NCBI RefSeq assembly: GCF_905475395.1
Contig: NC_058340.1
Location: 59,622,181-59,686,180, forward strand
Direction of reading: 5' to 3'
DNA: 64,000 bases
Source: Chrysoperla carnea
Taxonomy: Eukaryota; Arthropoda; Insecta; Neuroptera; Chrysopidae
Positions within the stretch are counted from its first letter, which is position 1; each line of letters begins with the position of its first letter. Under the pieces are notes generated by a model that saw nothing but the letters and a program-made list of their open reading frames with translations, searched no databases and was not told the DNA's origin. The position numbers were made by a program, and so were the translations under genes. Of this stretch, positions 50,701 through 60,180 are shown piece after piece.

Positions 50701-53700
50701 ACAAGTTTAAACTTGTGATTGAAATTATTTGTACCTTATTTTCAACTTTGATGATAAATTTTGTTATAACTGCATGTTTTAAAAATTACTCCAGATATCG
50801 AAAAATTTTATTCTTAGTTTTTGTCTACATTCATGTTAACAAAAATCAACTTGCCTTGGCGCTTGCACTACCTTAAAAATGTATTTTTTACTAGCTGTAC
50901 CCTTTCACGCTTCGCTGTGGCACATTCTGATTGCGTGAAAATAGATAGAAGTTAAACAGCTTGTAAATTTTATACAATTTGACAACCTCCCGATAAAAGA
51001 GTTCAGATTGTTCATCCCCACTTCCATTCCACTCCCATATCCCCTTGCGTCGGGGGTTACAGTAATGTAGGTAATGTACATGCTCTTTTCTTCGATACCT
51101 TACTTGGGTATATTTGAAAATAATTGATTGCTCACCCCCCCCCCCACTTCCCCCCCGTAACCCGCGATGAGGGTAAAAATAGATAAAAACCATCCTCTAA
51201 GCGGGTTGTATATCGTGTAAAAATTGGAGCTGAATCGATGCAGAACTTTTTGAGTTTTTGAAGCGTACACAAACCAACATAACATTTTTATATATATAGA
51301 TTGATGCAGCCAAAAACACCTACTTATATGAACTTTTTTATTTTTAAGACCCTTAATTTCGTTATTTAGTTGCCTAAGGTACCGAGTTCAATTTTATAAT
51401 TTTGTTCATAGTTGCCCTTAAGTTGCCAGACTCAATTTTCAAAAACTTTTACTACATTCTTCCATAGTTATCTAAGATATCAGAATCATTTTTTTGGTAA
51501 TCAAACTTCAATATACTTCAGACATTGTCATTAAATCGAGCTCAGACTGTAATTATTAACATAGATATAAGTTTTATTAAAATAATGAGGCTTTCAATTC
51601 AGTAATTATACTTCTAATAAAGTAGGTATACTTACAACTATAATTAAATACACAATTATGTAAGCAAAAGAAGGACGCATATGTTTTTAATTAGAATCAT
51701 AATAATAAGTACATCAATAATCAAACATTATAAACATTAATATATAGGTAATATAAAATCGTGATGATCTAAAATTCATATTACCACACCTTTTAATTTA
51801 ATCAATTGATTTACTTATGGGAATACAATTTTTCATCGTTTAATAATAATTTACTAAATAACTTCTTTCACTTTAAAAGTTAAAACAATCATGGGGCATG
51901 CATCATAACATTGAGATGCATAATATCCATATTTTTAAAATACTTTAATACCTACGAGCTAGCAAAATTCTATTGTTTGGATATGTATTATTTGTGATGA
52001 TTTTCGAGGCTATGACTGGATCATATAATTTAATTGTTTTACGTTACTTAAAGAAACGGAAATTTTAATAGCAAAAAGATTTCAACATAAAAACCATATC
52101 TATTTTTCAATTCTTAATGTAAAATTTAATTTCCTTGGGTTAGTTTTGTGCCTTCATTTAAATTCATTTCTTTTCTATTTGTCTGTTTATTTCTAATCTC
52201 GTTATTTTCTCAAATATTATGACAAAAAAAGTACTATTGTAAAGATGCTTTGAAATTTAAGAAGATGTGAATATAAGTTTTTTATTAAAATAACAGTTAA
52301 CATAAATATAGGCTTTTATTGCACTAAAAAGTAAAAAATAATTTTATGTTGACGTAACCAAAATATAAATATATGGAAAAGTTGGAGATGCTTACGATAT
52401 AGGGACCAAATTAAATACAAAAAATAACTGAGACTGACGATGTACATTTTCTGCATTCTTTTAACAATCTAAACTTTTTAGACAAAATTTATTTAAAAAG
52501 TATTTTTTACTTGTTTGAGGTTATCTCTATTTGCTTGCAAAATTCTGTGATACATGTCTTAAGTCTATGTTATAAGTGTAGTCATTTAAAAAATAACATT
52601 TGATATATCAAATCAATGGAGACTTCAATGCTCAATATTTTTTATAACCTGCAGTGGTTGAGATAACTTCTGTTCAATCTAAATGGTATATTAACATCAA
52701 TTGAGCTAAAGAGTTAAAGAATTAATAGGAATAATGCCTGCATGTTTTTTTTTAAAGTATTTTAAATTTTTAGTATCTAACAACTATAATAAGGGACAAA
52801 TAAGCGAGATTTAAAGTAAAAAAATAAACATAAGAGGGATATCAATTCAAAAGGTGGGTATATATAAAGTCAAAATACTTCAATAAATTTTAATTAATTA
52901 AAAATTTTTTTTAATGATTATTTTTTTTGGATCTCTATTTATTATGTAAAACTAGTTTTTACTAGTTCACATATTTTACCCAAAATTAAAAATTATAATT
53001 AATCTAAAGGTCCCTCAAAAATTATATCTACAATAACTATTATATCCGTCAAATAGAAAATAGAGCTAAAAAATTACCTACTTAGTTTTTATTATTACTT
53101 TTTGTTTTTGTTTACTTTTAATCATGCATACGATACATGCATTATTTATTTACATCATGGTCTCTTCGATTATAATTGATGTTTTAATATGATGCATACA
53201 GTGTAAACTAAATATTGACAAATATCTTGTCTAGTAATCTTCACTAAAACAATTGAAAAAATACACTCGAATCAGGACTCGAACCCGGACTTCTTGGATT
53301 CATGTCAAGCGCCCTACTATTGCCTACTAATTGGTAGATATGAATCCAAGAAGTCCAGGTTCGAGTGTATTTTTTCAATTCTCTTTAATTACTAATTTTT
53401 TCTTTGAATGGCACTAAATTTTTTAAAGGATTAGGAAGGATAGTGGGTTTGTTTTTGAAATGTATATAACTTTCAAATCTGTAAATCTGTAAAATATATT
53501 TAATTAGAAGTGTGACTATTTCATCACCGAATAACAAAATTAAATTAGAAAAAATTTATATTTCCAGCTTGTTAGTTTTATGAAAAATTATTCGGTTAAT
53601 TTAAAGTAAAATGATGAATATTAATTTGTAATGGTTATTTCTGTAATTATAATAAGTCCGGAACATTTAAATACAATTTCCTGTTTCCTAATATTTTGGC

Positions 53701-56700
53701 GTGGTACATTACTTACAAAAAAATTTATAAGCAATGTTAAAAACATTATTTTTACTTCCGTGGAGAATAAATGTAGAGGATATTTTCAAAAGTTTAATAA
53801 CTATGAGATCGCAAGAAGAGATCAAATTTTATATTAGCTTAAAAAATTATTTTGTCCATATAAGAATAGCCCTTTTTAGTCCACATTTGAATAAAAGCAC
53901 GTTACCTTAGTGTTTTTAAACTAATTTTAAAACTAATATCTGTTTTTGTTTATTAGAGCACAGATTTTAACTTAGTTTTCCCGCCGCTTCCACCAAATTG
54001 TAAACTATTCCCTTATATTTTTTTTATTAAATCTATAAATATGCTGAATTTCTAAAACTATTCCAACTTGAAAAAGTTTTTCTTTACAAGAAGATAGAGA
54101 ACAGGAAATCATTAAATGATATATAACATTAAAATAGTGACAATTTCTCAATACACTATTATCTGGGAAAGCATTATTTTCATGAGCTAAGGATCTTTCA
54201 TTATTTATGCCTTATAGTGATAAATTAGGAAAACCAGCGGTAGATGTATGTGCATCGGCCGATTTCAAGAAGAAAATCTCCAGCCACACTGACTTGTCAA
54301 ATTTCCAATTTTTCTAATCAGTCGTTTGGCAATAATATCTATTTTATCTCAAATTTCAACACCCTGTGTTCATAGGAAACGACGTTTCTTTTGTTAGAAG
54401 TCTAAGAAATTGCCGTTATTTTAATGTTATCTACCATTCAATTAACATTTCGTGGAATCCTGTTGTTAATTACTCAGACCACCCTGTATATTCTACTTAA
54501 AAAATTACAGTTTAACATTTAAATAATTTTAATTACTTTTCTAAAACTGATGTAATTTTTAAAAAAAATTAATTCAATTACTGTTTTATATTTAAACCAC
54601 ACACGAATTCATTCATTTCAAAATTGATATCAAAATTTACATTTTCAAATAATATTTTTCAAAATATATTTTTAATTTCATATATTTTTTCATTATGAAT
54701 ATTTTATCATAGTTCGTGAATGTTAATGCTTTTATAAATATTTCATTTATTTACTAACTTCAAAATCTTATTTACTCAATTATACCTCCATATACAGACT
54801 AGAATAATATAAAATACAAAGATTATTGTTCCTGGTTCATGGCTGAAATAATTCTTGTTGATTGTTCCGAAAAGCGTTACAAATGAATACTTGAGTATAT
54901 TTTAGAAAATCTTAAAAAAATTGTATGTGTTGTGTGTTTAAAAAAAAAAATATGTTGTTTGTATATAGAGGTGACTGGTTCACATCAGATTTATTTGTAA
55001 CTGGCTCACTTAACACAGCAGACGAATACAGTGATGCGAATCTGTCTACACAAAGACGTATTGAATAAAGGTGGCACTGTGGCATATAACTGTACATTGT
55101 TTCATAATAATGAAAAATAAATTTATAATACTCGTTTAAATCTCTCATTTCCAATAGGTTAGCTATAATAATAGCTTTTAGGTGAGTAATTATTATTTGT
55201 ACACCTTTAATCAGAAAAACTTAAAGTCTATAATATAAATGAAAAACCAAAAAGTCTATACCTGTAAGAAAAGATACAACAAACATGTTCTTAGATTAAA
55301 TGTTTTTGCTTAAAAGTGACATGAGGACAAATAAAACCTTTGAAGGAACGACATTTTCTTTAAACATGTGTAATCATTATGTGTTACCAATGATTAGAAA
55401 CTAACAACAGCTTTTTGCAGTATAAAATATTTCTGGCAAAAAATAACATATTTTTGGTTAGTAAACATTGAAAATATCTTTAAACAATACAAACGAACTA
55501 AACTTTTTTTTTATCACTTCAGGTGTAGGTGGGAATTATTCACGAATAGAAAAGTGAAGTTTTTTTTTAAAAACCTTTACTAATATGCAAGACATGAAAG
55601 TTTAAAATTCCTAAGTAAACAAAGAGGAGGATTTCCACTAGTGACGTCATACGTGGGTATCGCCATAGAGATTATATACATATAAAATTTTTGTTTTGCT
55701 AAAAGGTGATGAGCAACCTTTGAATGCAATCTTTGATTGTTTATAACTTCTTCGTTTTTTAATCAATTTTAATTTCACTTTCAAATTTTGTCATGATATC
55801 TCGGGTCTAGTTTTACATTTTTATCAGGTTGGATACCTTATGTTGCAAATATAATATCTTAGGACTTATTTTTTGTATCCCTTGTAATATATTGGTTGCT
55901 TTAGGGTAAATCAGCTAATTGAGCGATCGCCTAATTTATTGAATAATCTCCTTTCACACAACTCGCAAGTATCTCAAAGAATGAATAGCAGAATGTATGG
56001 CACCACCATCAAAACGTATAGCTTTGATGCACTTTAACCAAAATGCACCGCCTTGCCTGCGGGTTGGTCTCCCTGTTTAAAGCATCGTTGTAGATTATAG
56101 ATTTAAAAAAAGTTCAACGTTAGATTTTATTCTGTTTAGTGTTAGTGGCAAGAAGATAAAATATAATCATCATTAAAGAAATATTTAAAATTAAACATTT
56201 TTTCTGCCTTGATTGACGATTATCGTTATCGCTTACTCATTTCAAAATATTCACTAAAATTTGGATTAAGAATATATCCTTGCATGAACAACAAACAGTA
56301 CATGAATAAATGGTGGAAATGCAGTAAACTTTTTTTGTATATCAATTCTAACTATGTAATACACATTTATTTGCGCTCCCACCATATTTAACATTTATTG
56401 AATCCTTTAAGCCAGATTTTTAACACTATTATGAGTAGTTGTCTTTATTTTCTATATTCTAGGCTGCATAAATGTAGGAAAAATGTAGAATTAAATTAAA
56501 ATCTATCGGCGTGTATAACTATTGTATTTGCAATAAATTTAGTAGGACTGGAGATTTTCTTCTCGAAACGAATTGTTGCATATACATATATCCACAGCTG
56601 GTTTTCGTAATTTATCACCATAAGGCTTAAATCATAAAGAATCCTTAGCTCATACTTTGAAAGATAATTAAAAGATACTTCGACTATTAAGATTTACCGA

Positions 56701-59700
56701 TGGTGAAATTTTGGAAACAAATTTTCAATTGTCAAAATGATTCTCAATACAAATAATTTCATTTCGATTGAGTGTTTCACATTTGAGTGTACTTTATTAT
56801 TTATTTAATGTAAATGTTGTGTTAGTATTTTAGTAGTGAAAATTCGTGTCTTTTATTTATAAGCATGTAATGATTATTTTTTAAATCGTGAACTAATAAA
56901 ATCAGATTATTGTTCTCTTTTTAAATAGATTTAGAATTTTATGTCAAACCGGTGATATTCCCAAGAATGTTTAATATTTATACCAAGTTATTTTTTTTTA
57001 TTTTATTATTTGAGAAGTACCCTCCGAAGCTAAGAAACACGAGAAGTTGGAGTATAAATATGAAATGCAGTGGCTGAGAAAGCCTCACATCAAGAGATTG
57101 AAAAAACTTGAATGTCCTTGGTACTAAGACTAGAGTCTGTAAGAAATTAGAGGGACTTTTTTGAGAAAGATATTTCGTGAATCAGAGGGACTTTTTTGAA
57201 GTTTTAAACAAAGTCAATGTCAAGAAAGAAACCATTTTTTCTAATTTGGAAGCTTTCGATGCTCATATCAAAAATTCGTTAAAAATCGTATAAACCCAAT
57301 CTTCAATTTACTGTGGAATATTTTATTTCTCAAAATTATTAACAATCCTTGTAAAGCTTATTATATAAACTTAAATTTCACATTTTTTTGTATTTAGTAA
57401 CAACATTCACTGAGGTCGTTTAATAATTATTTTAATTCAAGTTTAATTTACTTATATACCAAAATTATGTTTATTTTTATGTAAACATTTTTTTATATTT
57501 TGTATGTACAGAAAGACATGCATATAAGGCCTACATCGTAAAAGATGGTTACAGTATTCAACAACTCAAAACCAGAGTGTTGAGTTTCTTCAACAAAATA
57601 TTTTACTAAAATTTATAAACGAGAGTCTGATACAGAAGCAGATATTAGTAAATTTAGTTTTGTTAAAACTTCCTTTACTCCTAAGCTATCGATACATGTA
57701 TTCATAAAGATTTCTCACGAAATGTATCTGAAAACGAGTAAATCATGTAATTTTTTATACTCGACGTTGCAAATTATATTTATTTACTATAAAGTGTATA
57801 ATTTAACCGAATCAAATTTATTTTAATTATTTAAATTAAACGGCTATTAAATGGCATAAAAAGGAAATTAGCAATTATTTTCTTATAATAATTTTTCGTA
57901 TTTATTAGATACGATCAATTTTATTTTGCATATCTAGCTTTGAACTATATTTTCTTTAACTTTAACGCCAAATCGTTTATTACGCGCCCTTAGTTTTTAG
58001 CCACACCATGTATCAATTGTATTTCAGTTTTGTGAAATATGAAAATCAGATACAATTTATGAATCCTAAAAATAACAATCGTTAAATCGTTATATTTTGA
58101 AGTAAACGTGAATAAGAAGGCCGCCCTATTTTTCGGACTGAAGACCGGTCTATTACTACATTTATTTTTAAGTGGTCACACAAATTTCGGTAATACTAGG
58201 TACTTTTATGTTTAAATAAAGTAATTTTAAAAACATTTAATGCGAACACTTTGATAATTAGATTTATACATGCAACTGTATTACCTAACTATAGTCAATG
58301 AAATAATACAAAATATAAAAATAATAATAATACAAAAAATATGAGTTACATACTTAGCGTGTATTTGATTACAAATCATAAGCGAAAATAATTCATAAAT
58401 TGTAAATTATTTGTAATTTACAAATAAATATTACTATAAACAAACTAAGGCAAATTAAATTTTATTTGCTTTTAAATGTCAAACTCTGTGTTTTTCTAAT
58501 TCTAATTTTTCTAATTTAAAACTCAAGTTAAACCAATCACTATAATCTGAAAAATGAGTCTGAAATCTGGACATCAGCAAAATGTTTATTTTCCTAATAA
58601 AATGCCACAAAAATATATTCGGCAAAATAAACACGATTTCTTGTCATAAAATTTAATTAAATTTTAAACCTTTTTATTCTCGCAAAAACGCTGTGAACCA
58701 TTTTTTGGTGACGTAATATTGGTAAAAACGATAGTCAATTACTCAACGAAAGCTATCAACAAATTAGTAATTAATGCATATTATTTTTGCCTACATGATG
58801 TCACATCATGGCGACCGGTGTTTTAGGTCATGTGATATACAGATTAAAAATTACTACTTTTAATTTTAGTATAATAAAACAATAATGTCCTTTTAAGACT
58901 CAAATTCAGAATATTTAAGTATATTTCTACATAAATTTGAATTTTTATCAAATTTCAATATTTATTTTTCACTATACCGAAAGAATCTGTTTTAGAATTC
59001 CTCCAAACAACATTCATAGCCTACTCTGATAATTCCAATCGCGTTTACTTCGATAAATTACTATTTATGGATTTGTTTTCTAAGCAAAGTGGATCTAGTG
59101 TCCGACAAATTCTCCGCTGCAATTCGAAAACGGCAACTCAAATAAGACGTAATCATGATAATTTGAAAACGCCGCTTTCTCGAAAAAAATTTTGGAGGCA
59201 AGTTTGGTAGACTCGTCAAAAGGAAGCCACTCACGAAGTTTCAAGAATGTATTCATCATTTTAAAAAAACCGTGTTGTACCACGATCTAAACCAAGAATC
59301 ATCTTACCATTAAAACATGAAATTTTGCGAAAGATATTAAAAAATCTATTAAAAGTAGCATGAATATGAGGAGCAGAAGAAGGCCAACAAATTTTTTAGA
59401 ATATCCTTGTTACTAGACATTTGGCTATTTATTTTTACTTCATATTTTGGGAATCCATAAATTCATTTTGACTGGTATTGGTGTGCTCAAAAATGGTCAC
59501 TTGTAGGTATATAAACTTTTTATGTATAAAAAATTTTGGACTTGAGTCTACTTTAACATGTATTTGCACACCTTCTTTTTTATATACTTAATTTTCTGCT
59601 ATTTGCATACAAGATGACCCTGCCGTATTTTTTTAATGTATTATCAGAAAGTTGAAATTGGTTTTTTTTTAAATTTTGACGATTATCCAAAAATTTGGGC

Positions 59701-60180
59701 AAACCCGTCTACTTAATAACTCTAGCTCTGATACTTTACGAAAGAAATAAATAAACCATATATTGCAAACAACTTACCAGAAAGTAACTGTAGCCACCCA
59801 CATATATGAAACACTTTTGTTGATTTACAAAAGAAAAACAAAAGCATTGCACAAATAGTAAACAATGATGTTAAACATGATATCCCAACAAGTATTGTAG
59901 CAACTTGAAATGCTACACTAGGAAGATTACCTAAATCATAGATTTGCCCTTGACAATGTTCACTTTTTTCATCCGTTTGGCATGCTTCCCATAAACCAAA
60001 ACGTCCTGGATATTCCGAATCTAAATCACCAATCCATTCTGGTGTTAAAAATGTCACAACACCAATAATTGCATAACATATAGTAAATATTGCCCACAAA
60101 ACACCAATCGCTTTTGAATTTCGTACATAATTTGATGCGTACATATGTGTTGAATCAACATATTCAACTTTTGAAACCAT
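32549..60180 (-). CDS. Tmhs: LHFPL3/4/5-type tetraspan membrane protein (complete, three coding exons)
   Basis: Exons 60180-59778, 37941-37684 and 32763-32549 join with GT-AG borders and matching phase into 291 residues. Four membrane segments are seen near residues 24-45, 90-117, 124-147 and 173-198. The first loop has the claudin-superfamily signature W49...G62-L63-W64-x2-C67-x8-C76, and the second loop has C158 and C170. YVRNSKAIGVLWAIFTIC and WAYLLAAIG are typical of the LHFPL3/4/5 group; Drosophila has Tmhs (CG12026) in it. Vertebrate members are auxiliary subunits of hair-cell mechanotransduction and GABA-A receptor complexes at the plasma membrane. The start ATG sits in AAAATGG context and begins MVSKVEYVDS. 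The C-tail is His/Ser-rich. The introns of 21.8 and 4.9 kb are full of repeats. Assignment to the subfamily is firm; the exact orthologue name is inferred. Confidence 0.92.
33060..33345 (+). repeat. Dispersed repeat ending AAACTTGGGACTAAACTTAA, copy 1
   Basis: Has GACAGACGGACGGACAACCG, ATAGACTAATTAGGTGATTC, GCATCAATATTTTTAAGCG and then an imperfect palindrome (ATATGTATATTTCATATATACAT-like) near 33303-33330. The last ~120 bp recur at 38995-39125. The pattern is familiar from insect genomes as a SINE or LINE tail; class not assigned. Confidence 0.5.
34239..34595. mobile_element. MITE with AATAGGGGAT terminal inverted repeats
   Basis: Left AATAGGGGAT (34239-34248) and right ATCCCCTATT (34586-34595) are perfect 10-bp inverses. 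Related partial copies lie at 10076-10395 and 55510-55828. It holds a perfect hairpin at 34381-34410 (ATACCCACGT, 10-base loop, ACGTGGGTAT). No coding capacity and no clear target duplication. Confidence 0.6.
35900..35986. mobile_element. Possible hAT element end (CAGTGGCGGATCTAGG)
   Basis: The plus strand ends CCTAGATCCGCCACTG at 35986; read inward this is CAGTGGCGGATCTAGG, a known style of hAT terminus. The expected 8-bp duplicate GTAAGGAT follows, but no matching left end was found, so the element is probably truncated. The left limit given is arbitrary. Confidence 0.38.
36040..36145 (+). mobile_element. R1-like LINE 3' UTR and CCTAA-type tail
   Basis: TGGTATCACAATGGGCTC, GTGGATCCTTCGTGGACAGC and the tail AACCTAACATAACCTAA match in arrangement the 3' UTR and tail of the minus-strand insert at 14440-14655. 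Coding sequence is absent. Confidence 0.5.
37105..37330 (+). repeat. Dispersed repeat with GATTTGGATTTTTTTG core, copy 1
   Basis: Carries GTGTCTGTCTGTGGCATCGT, CTAAACAGATGAACCGATTT, GGAGAGTGTTCTTAGA and GGATTCCGTACC. Shared with 38440-38780 and, inverted, 40490-40740. Probably a SINE or LINE fragment. Confidence 0.58.
37684..37941 (-). CDS. Tmhs: LHFPL exon 2: TM3, second loop, TM4
   Basis: 258 nt encoding residues 135-220 plus one base, with acceptor ATGTTACAG. It reads ALCMLGGVCVYPLGWD, then the second loop with two cysteines, then TM4 ending FILATRHVKLQ. The donor is AAAG/GTAATT. The reading frame stays open past the donor to 37532, treated separately. Confidence 0.93.
38440..38780 (+). 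repeat. Dispersed repeat with GATTTGGATTTTTTTG core, copies 2 and 2b
   Basis: The first part matches 37105-37330 (TGTGGCATCGTATCGCCTAA, GTGTTCTTAGCTATG, GGATTCCGTACCCGGA). A second, partial repeat of the inner block follows (GGTAATTTAATAAAGAGTGT, GTGCCGTACCCGAAAAATTT), so two units lie head to tail. Confidence 0.58.
38995..39125 (+). repeat. Dispersed repeat ending AAACTTGGGACTAAACTTAG, copy 2
   Basis: Matches the last ~120 bp of 33060-33345 (GGTGATTTTATAAACACC, GCATCAATATTTTTAAGCG, then the CATATTACATATATGCATGG palindrome). Confidence 0.5.
39119..39720 (+). pseudogene. Decayed LINE C-terminus, split by a hAT MITE
   Basis: With the MITE at 39213-39589 and one target copy ignored, the flanks read through a broken frame with LKWFGHSY near the insertion, then LDLTGIERMTRHLLTK in another frame. 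A WFGH-then-basic pattern is common near the C-terminus of insect LINE ORF2 proteins. The evidence is short, with frameshifts, so this is tentative. Confidence 0.32.
39213..39589. mobile_element. hAT-type MITE (377 bp) with 8-bp target duplication
   Basis: The perfect direct repeat TTCATATA (39205-39212 and 39590-39597) flanks an element starting CAGAGGCGTAGCTAC and ending, read inward, CAGAGGCGTAGCTCGCC. Subterminal GGGGCCCCC and GGGGCCC blocks lie near the left and right ends. These termini and the 8-bp duplication mark the hAT superfamily. No transposase frame. Confidence 0.82.
40086..40155 (+). repeat. Weak tRNA-like SINE remnant
   Basis: AGCGGAAGCGAGAAGTAGTG followed 35 bp later by AAGTTCAATTCCTG, which resembles a B-box. 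Too decayed for a firm call. Confidence 0.28.
40490..40740 (-). repeat. Dispersed repeat with GATTTGGATTTTTTTG core, inverted copy
   Basis: The reverse complement shows the same blocks as 37105-37330: GTGTGTTTGTCTGTCTGTGG, CATCGTAGCGCCTCAACGGA, TGGAGAGTGTTCTCAA, TTAGGGTTCCGTATCCGG. Confidence 0.58.
42196..42633. repeat. Perfect-phase tandem duplication, 2 x 219 bp
   Basis: Copy 1 is 42196-42414 and copy 2 is 42415-42633. I see a single mismatch (CCCATCTCTTGCC against CCCATATCTTGCC). The unit contains an A11 run followed by a T-run and ends AAATAAATAAAAATAAAATAT. Either a recent duplication or an assembly artefact. It lies in LHFPL intron 1. Confidence 0.93.
43800..44127. mobile_element. Foldback MITE of the GGTAGTAC family
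   Basis: The right end ACTACCTTAA (44118-44127), read inward, is TTAAGGTAGTACTAGCGCC, as in the element at 50683. The left end (TGAGGTAGTGGGGGCACAAAT) is diverged. The arms pair over about 130 bp (TTTTGATGGTGAATTGTGTTATAACTT against TTTGATGATGAATTTTGTTATAACTT). No coding capacity. Confidence 0.6.
44793..45639. mobile_element. TA-flanked foldback MITE, CAGTGTGTCGC family, copy 2 (near-complete palindrome)
   Basis: The termini are identical inverted repeats for 28 bp starting CAGTGTGTCGCATTTAAGAT, with TA on both sides (44791-44792, 45640-45641). The arms then pair along almost the whole element, about 400 bp each, down to a central loop near 45235-45262 (TTATCAATTTGTCCAG left, CTGAACAAATTGATAA right). 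847 bp in all, no transposase frame. It is the best-preserved member of the family. Confidence 0.8.
47415..47640 (+). repeat. SINE-like element with tRNA-like head
   Basis: The head GTCGCCCCGCGGTATGCTTATGGTAGCTGGTTCGATTTCCGCC contains GGTTCGATTTC, a B-box. A body of about 170 bp follows (TGGGCTGGTGTAATACATGG ... AAGGTGGTAAAACACATA). No complete tRNA fold is apparent. Confidence 0.45.
50110..50360 (+). repeat. Dispersed repeat sharing TGATTTAGTAGTCAACCCAA, copy 2
   Basis: Matches 16570-16880 over its 3' half (AATTTAATTTTATAGCTTC, CTGATTTAGTAGTCAACCCA, ATATGTGCATACTTC), then a run of T. Confidence 0.5.
50683..50872. mobile_element. TTAA-flanked MITE (190 bp), GGTAGTAC family
   Basis: TTAA lies at 50679-50682 and 50873-50876. 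The left end GGTAGTACGAGCGC pairs with the right end GCGCTTGCACTACC. The body shares the CCAGATATCGAAAAATTTTA block with 11369-11681 and the decayed copy at 3671. It is the cleanest small member and helps define the family boundary. Confidence 0.75.
50890..51303 (+). repeat. Dispersed repeat, ACTAGCTG...ATATAGA family, copy 2
   Basis: Begins ACTAGCTGTACCCTTTCACG directly after a TTAA MITE and ends TATATATAGATTG. It includes a C-run (51137-51147) and CCGTAACCCGCGATGAGGG. Same family as 3156-3603, with the inner block CCTTGCGTCGGGGG ... GTAATGTACATGCTC. Confidence 0.62.
53155..53390 (-). repeat. tRNA-derived SINE, copy 2, with inverted duplication of its head
   Basis: The body matches 5015-5190 (TCTTCGATTATAATTGATG, GACAAATATCTTGTC). 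On the minus strand the head reads GTAGGGCGCTTGACATGAAT...GGGTTCGAGTCCTG with a perfect B-box (GGTTCGAGTCC). The block 53251-53303 is then repeated in inverted form at 53339-53387, so the head is palindromic about a ~35-bp centre. Confidence 0.62.
54180..54292 (+). repeat. Inverted pair, left member
   Basis: CATGAGCTAAGGATC, AAGCCTTAT-like, GATAAATTAGGAAAACCAGC and AAGAAGAAAATCTCCAGCC match the reverse complement of 56545-56660 over about 110 bp. The flanks do not continue to match. Confidence 0.55.
55510..55828 (+). repeat. AATAGGGGAT family repeat, partial copy
   Basis: Matches the 34239-34595 element (CACTTCAGGTGTAG region, GTTTAAAATTCCTAAGTAAAC, TACGTGGGTATCGCCATAGA, TTTATAACTTCTTCG). 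The termini with AATAGGGGAT are missing. The left side of its TACGTGGGTA hairpin has decayed. Confidence 0.5.
56545..56660 (-). repeat. Inverted pair, right member
   Basis: Reverse-complement partner of 54180-54292; about 2.25 kb of unrelated sequence lies between. It could be two independent copies of one repeat, or the two ends of one element. Confidence 0.55.
59778..60180 (-). CDS. Tmhs: LHFPL exon 1: TM1, first extracellular loop, TM2
   Basis: 403 nt encoding residues 1-134 plus one base. The donor reads CTG/GTAAGT on the minus strand. It includes the whole claudin-like signature loop (PEWIGD ... FGLWEACQTDEKSEHC) and ends HICGWLQLLS at the start of TM3. Confidence 0.94.

Larger units (their letters stand above)
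37942..59777 (-). other. LHFPL intron 1 (21.8 kb)
   Basis: Repeat-rich. The stretches 45660-47400, 47650-50100, 51310-53150 and 56700-59770 show only AT-rich sequence apart from short ORFs in which I see no convincing coding evidence. Confidence 0.8.

Noticed and set aside
50891-51285. Two minus-strand ORFs of 61-100 codons with Gly runs
   Set aside because: They fall inside the ACTAGCTG repeat; the Gly run is the C-tract read on the other strand.
59095-59283. Minus-strand ORF reading FKMMNTFLKLREWLPFDEST
   Set aside because: Protein-like, but the first codon is not ATG, there are no good splice sites and no family match; too weak to list as a gene.
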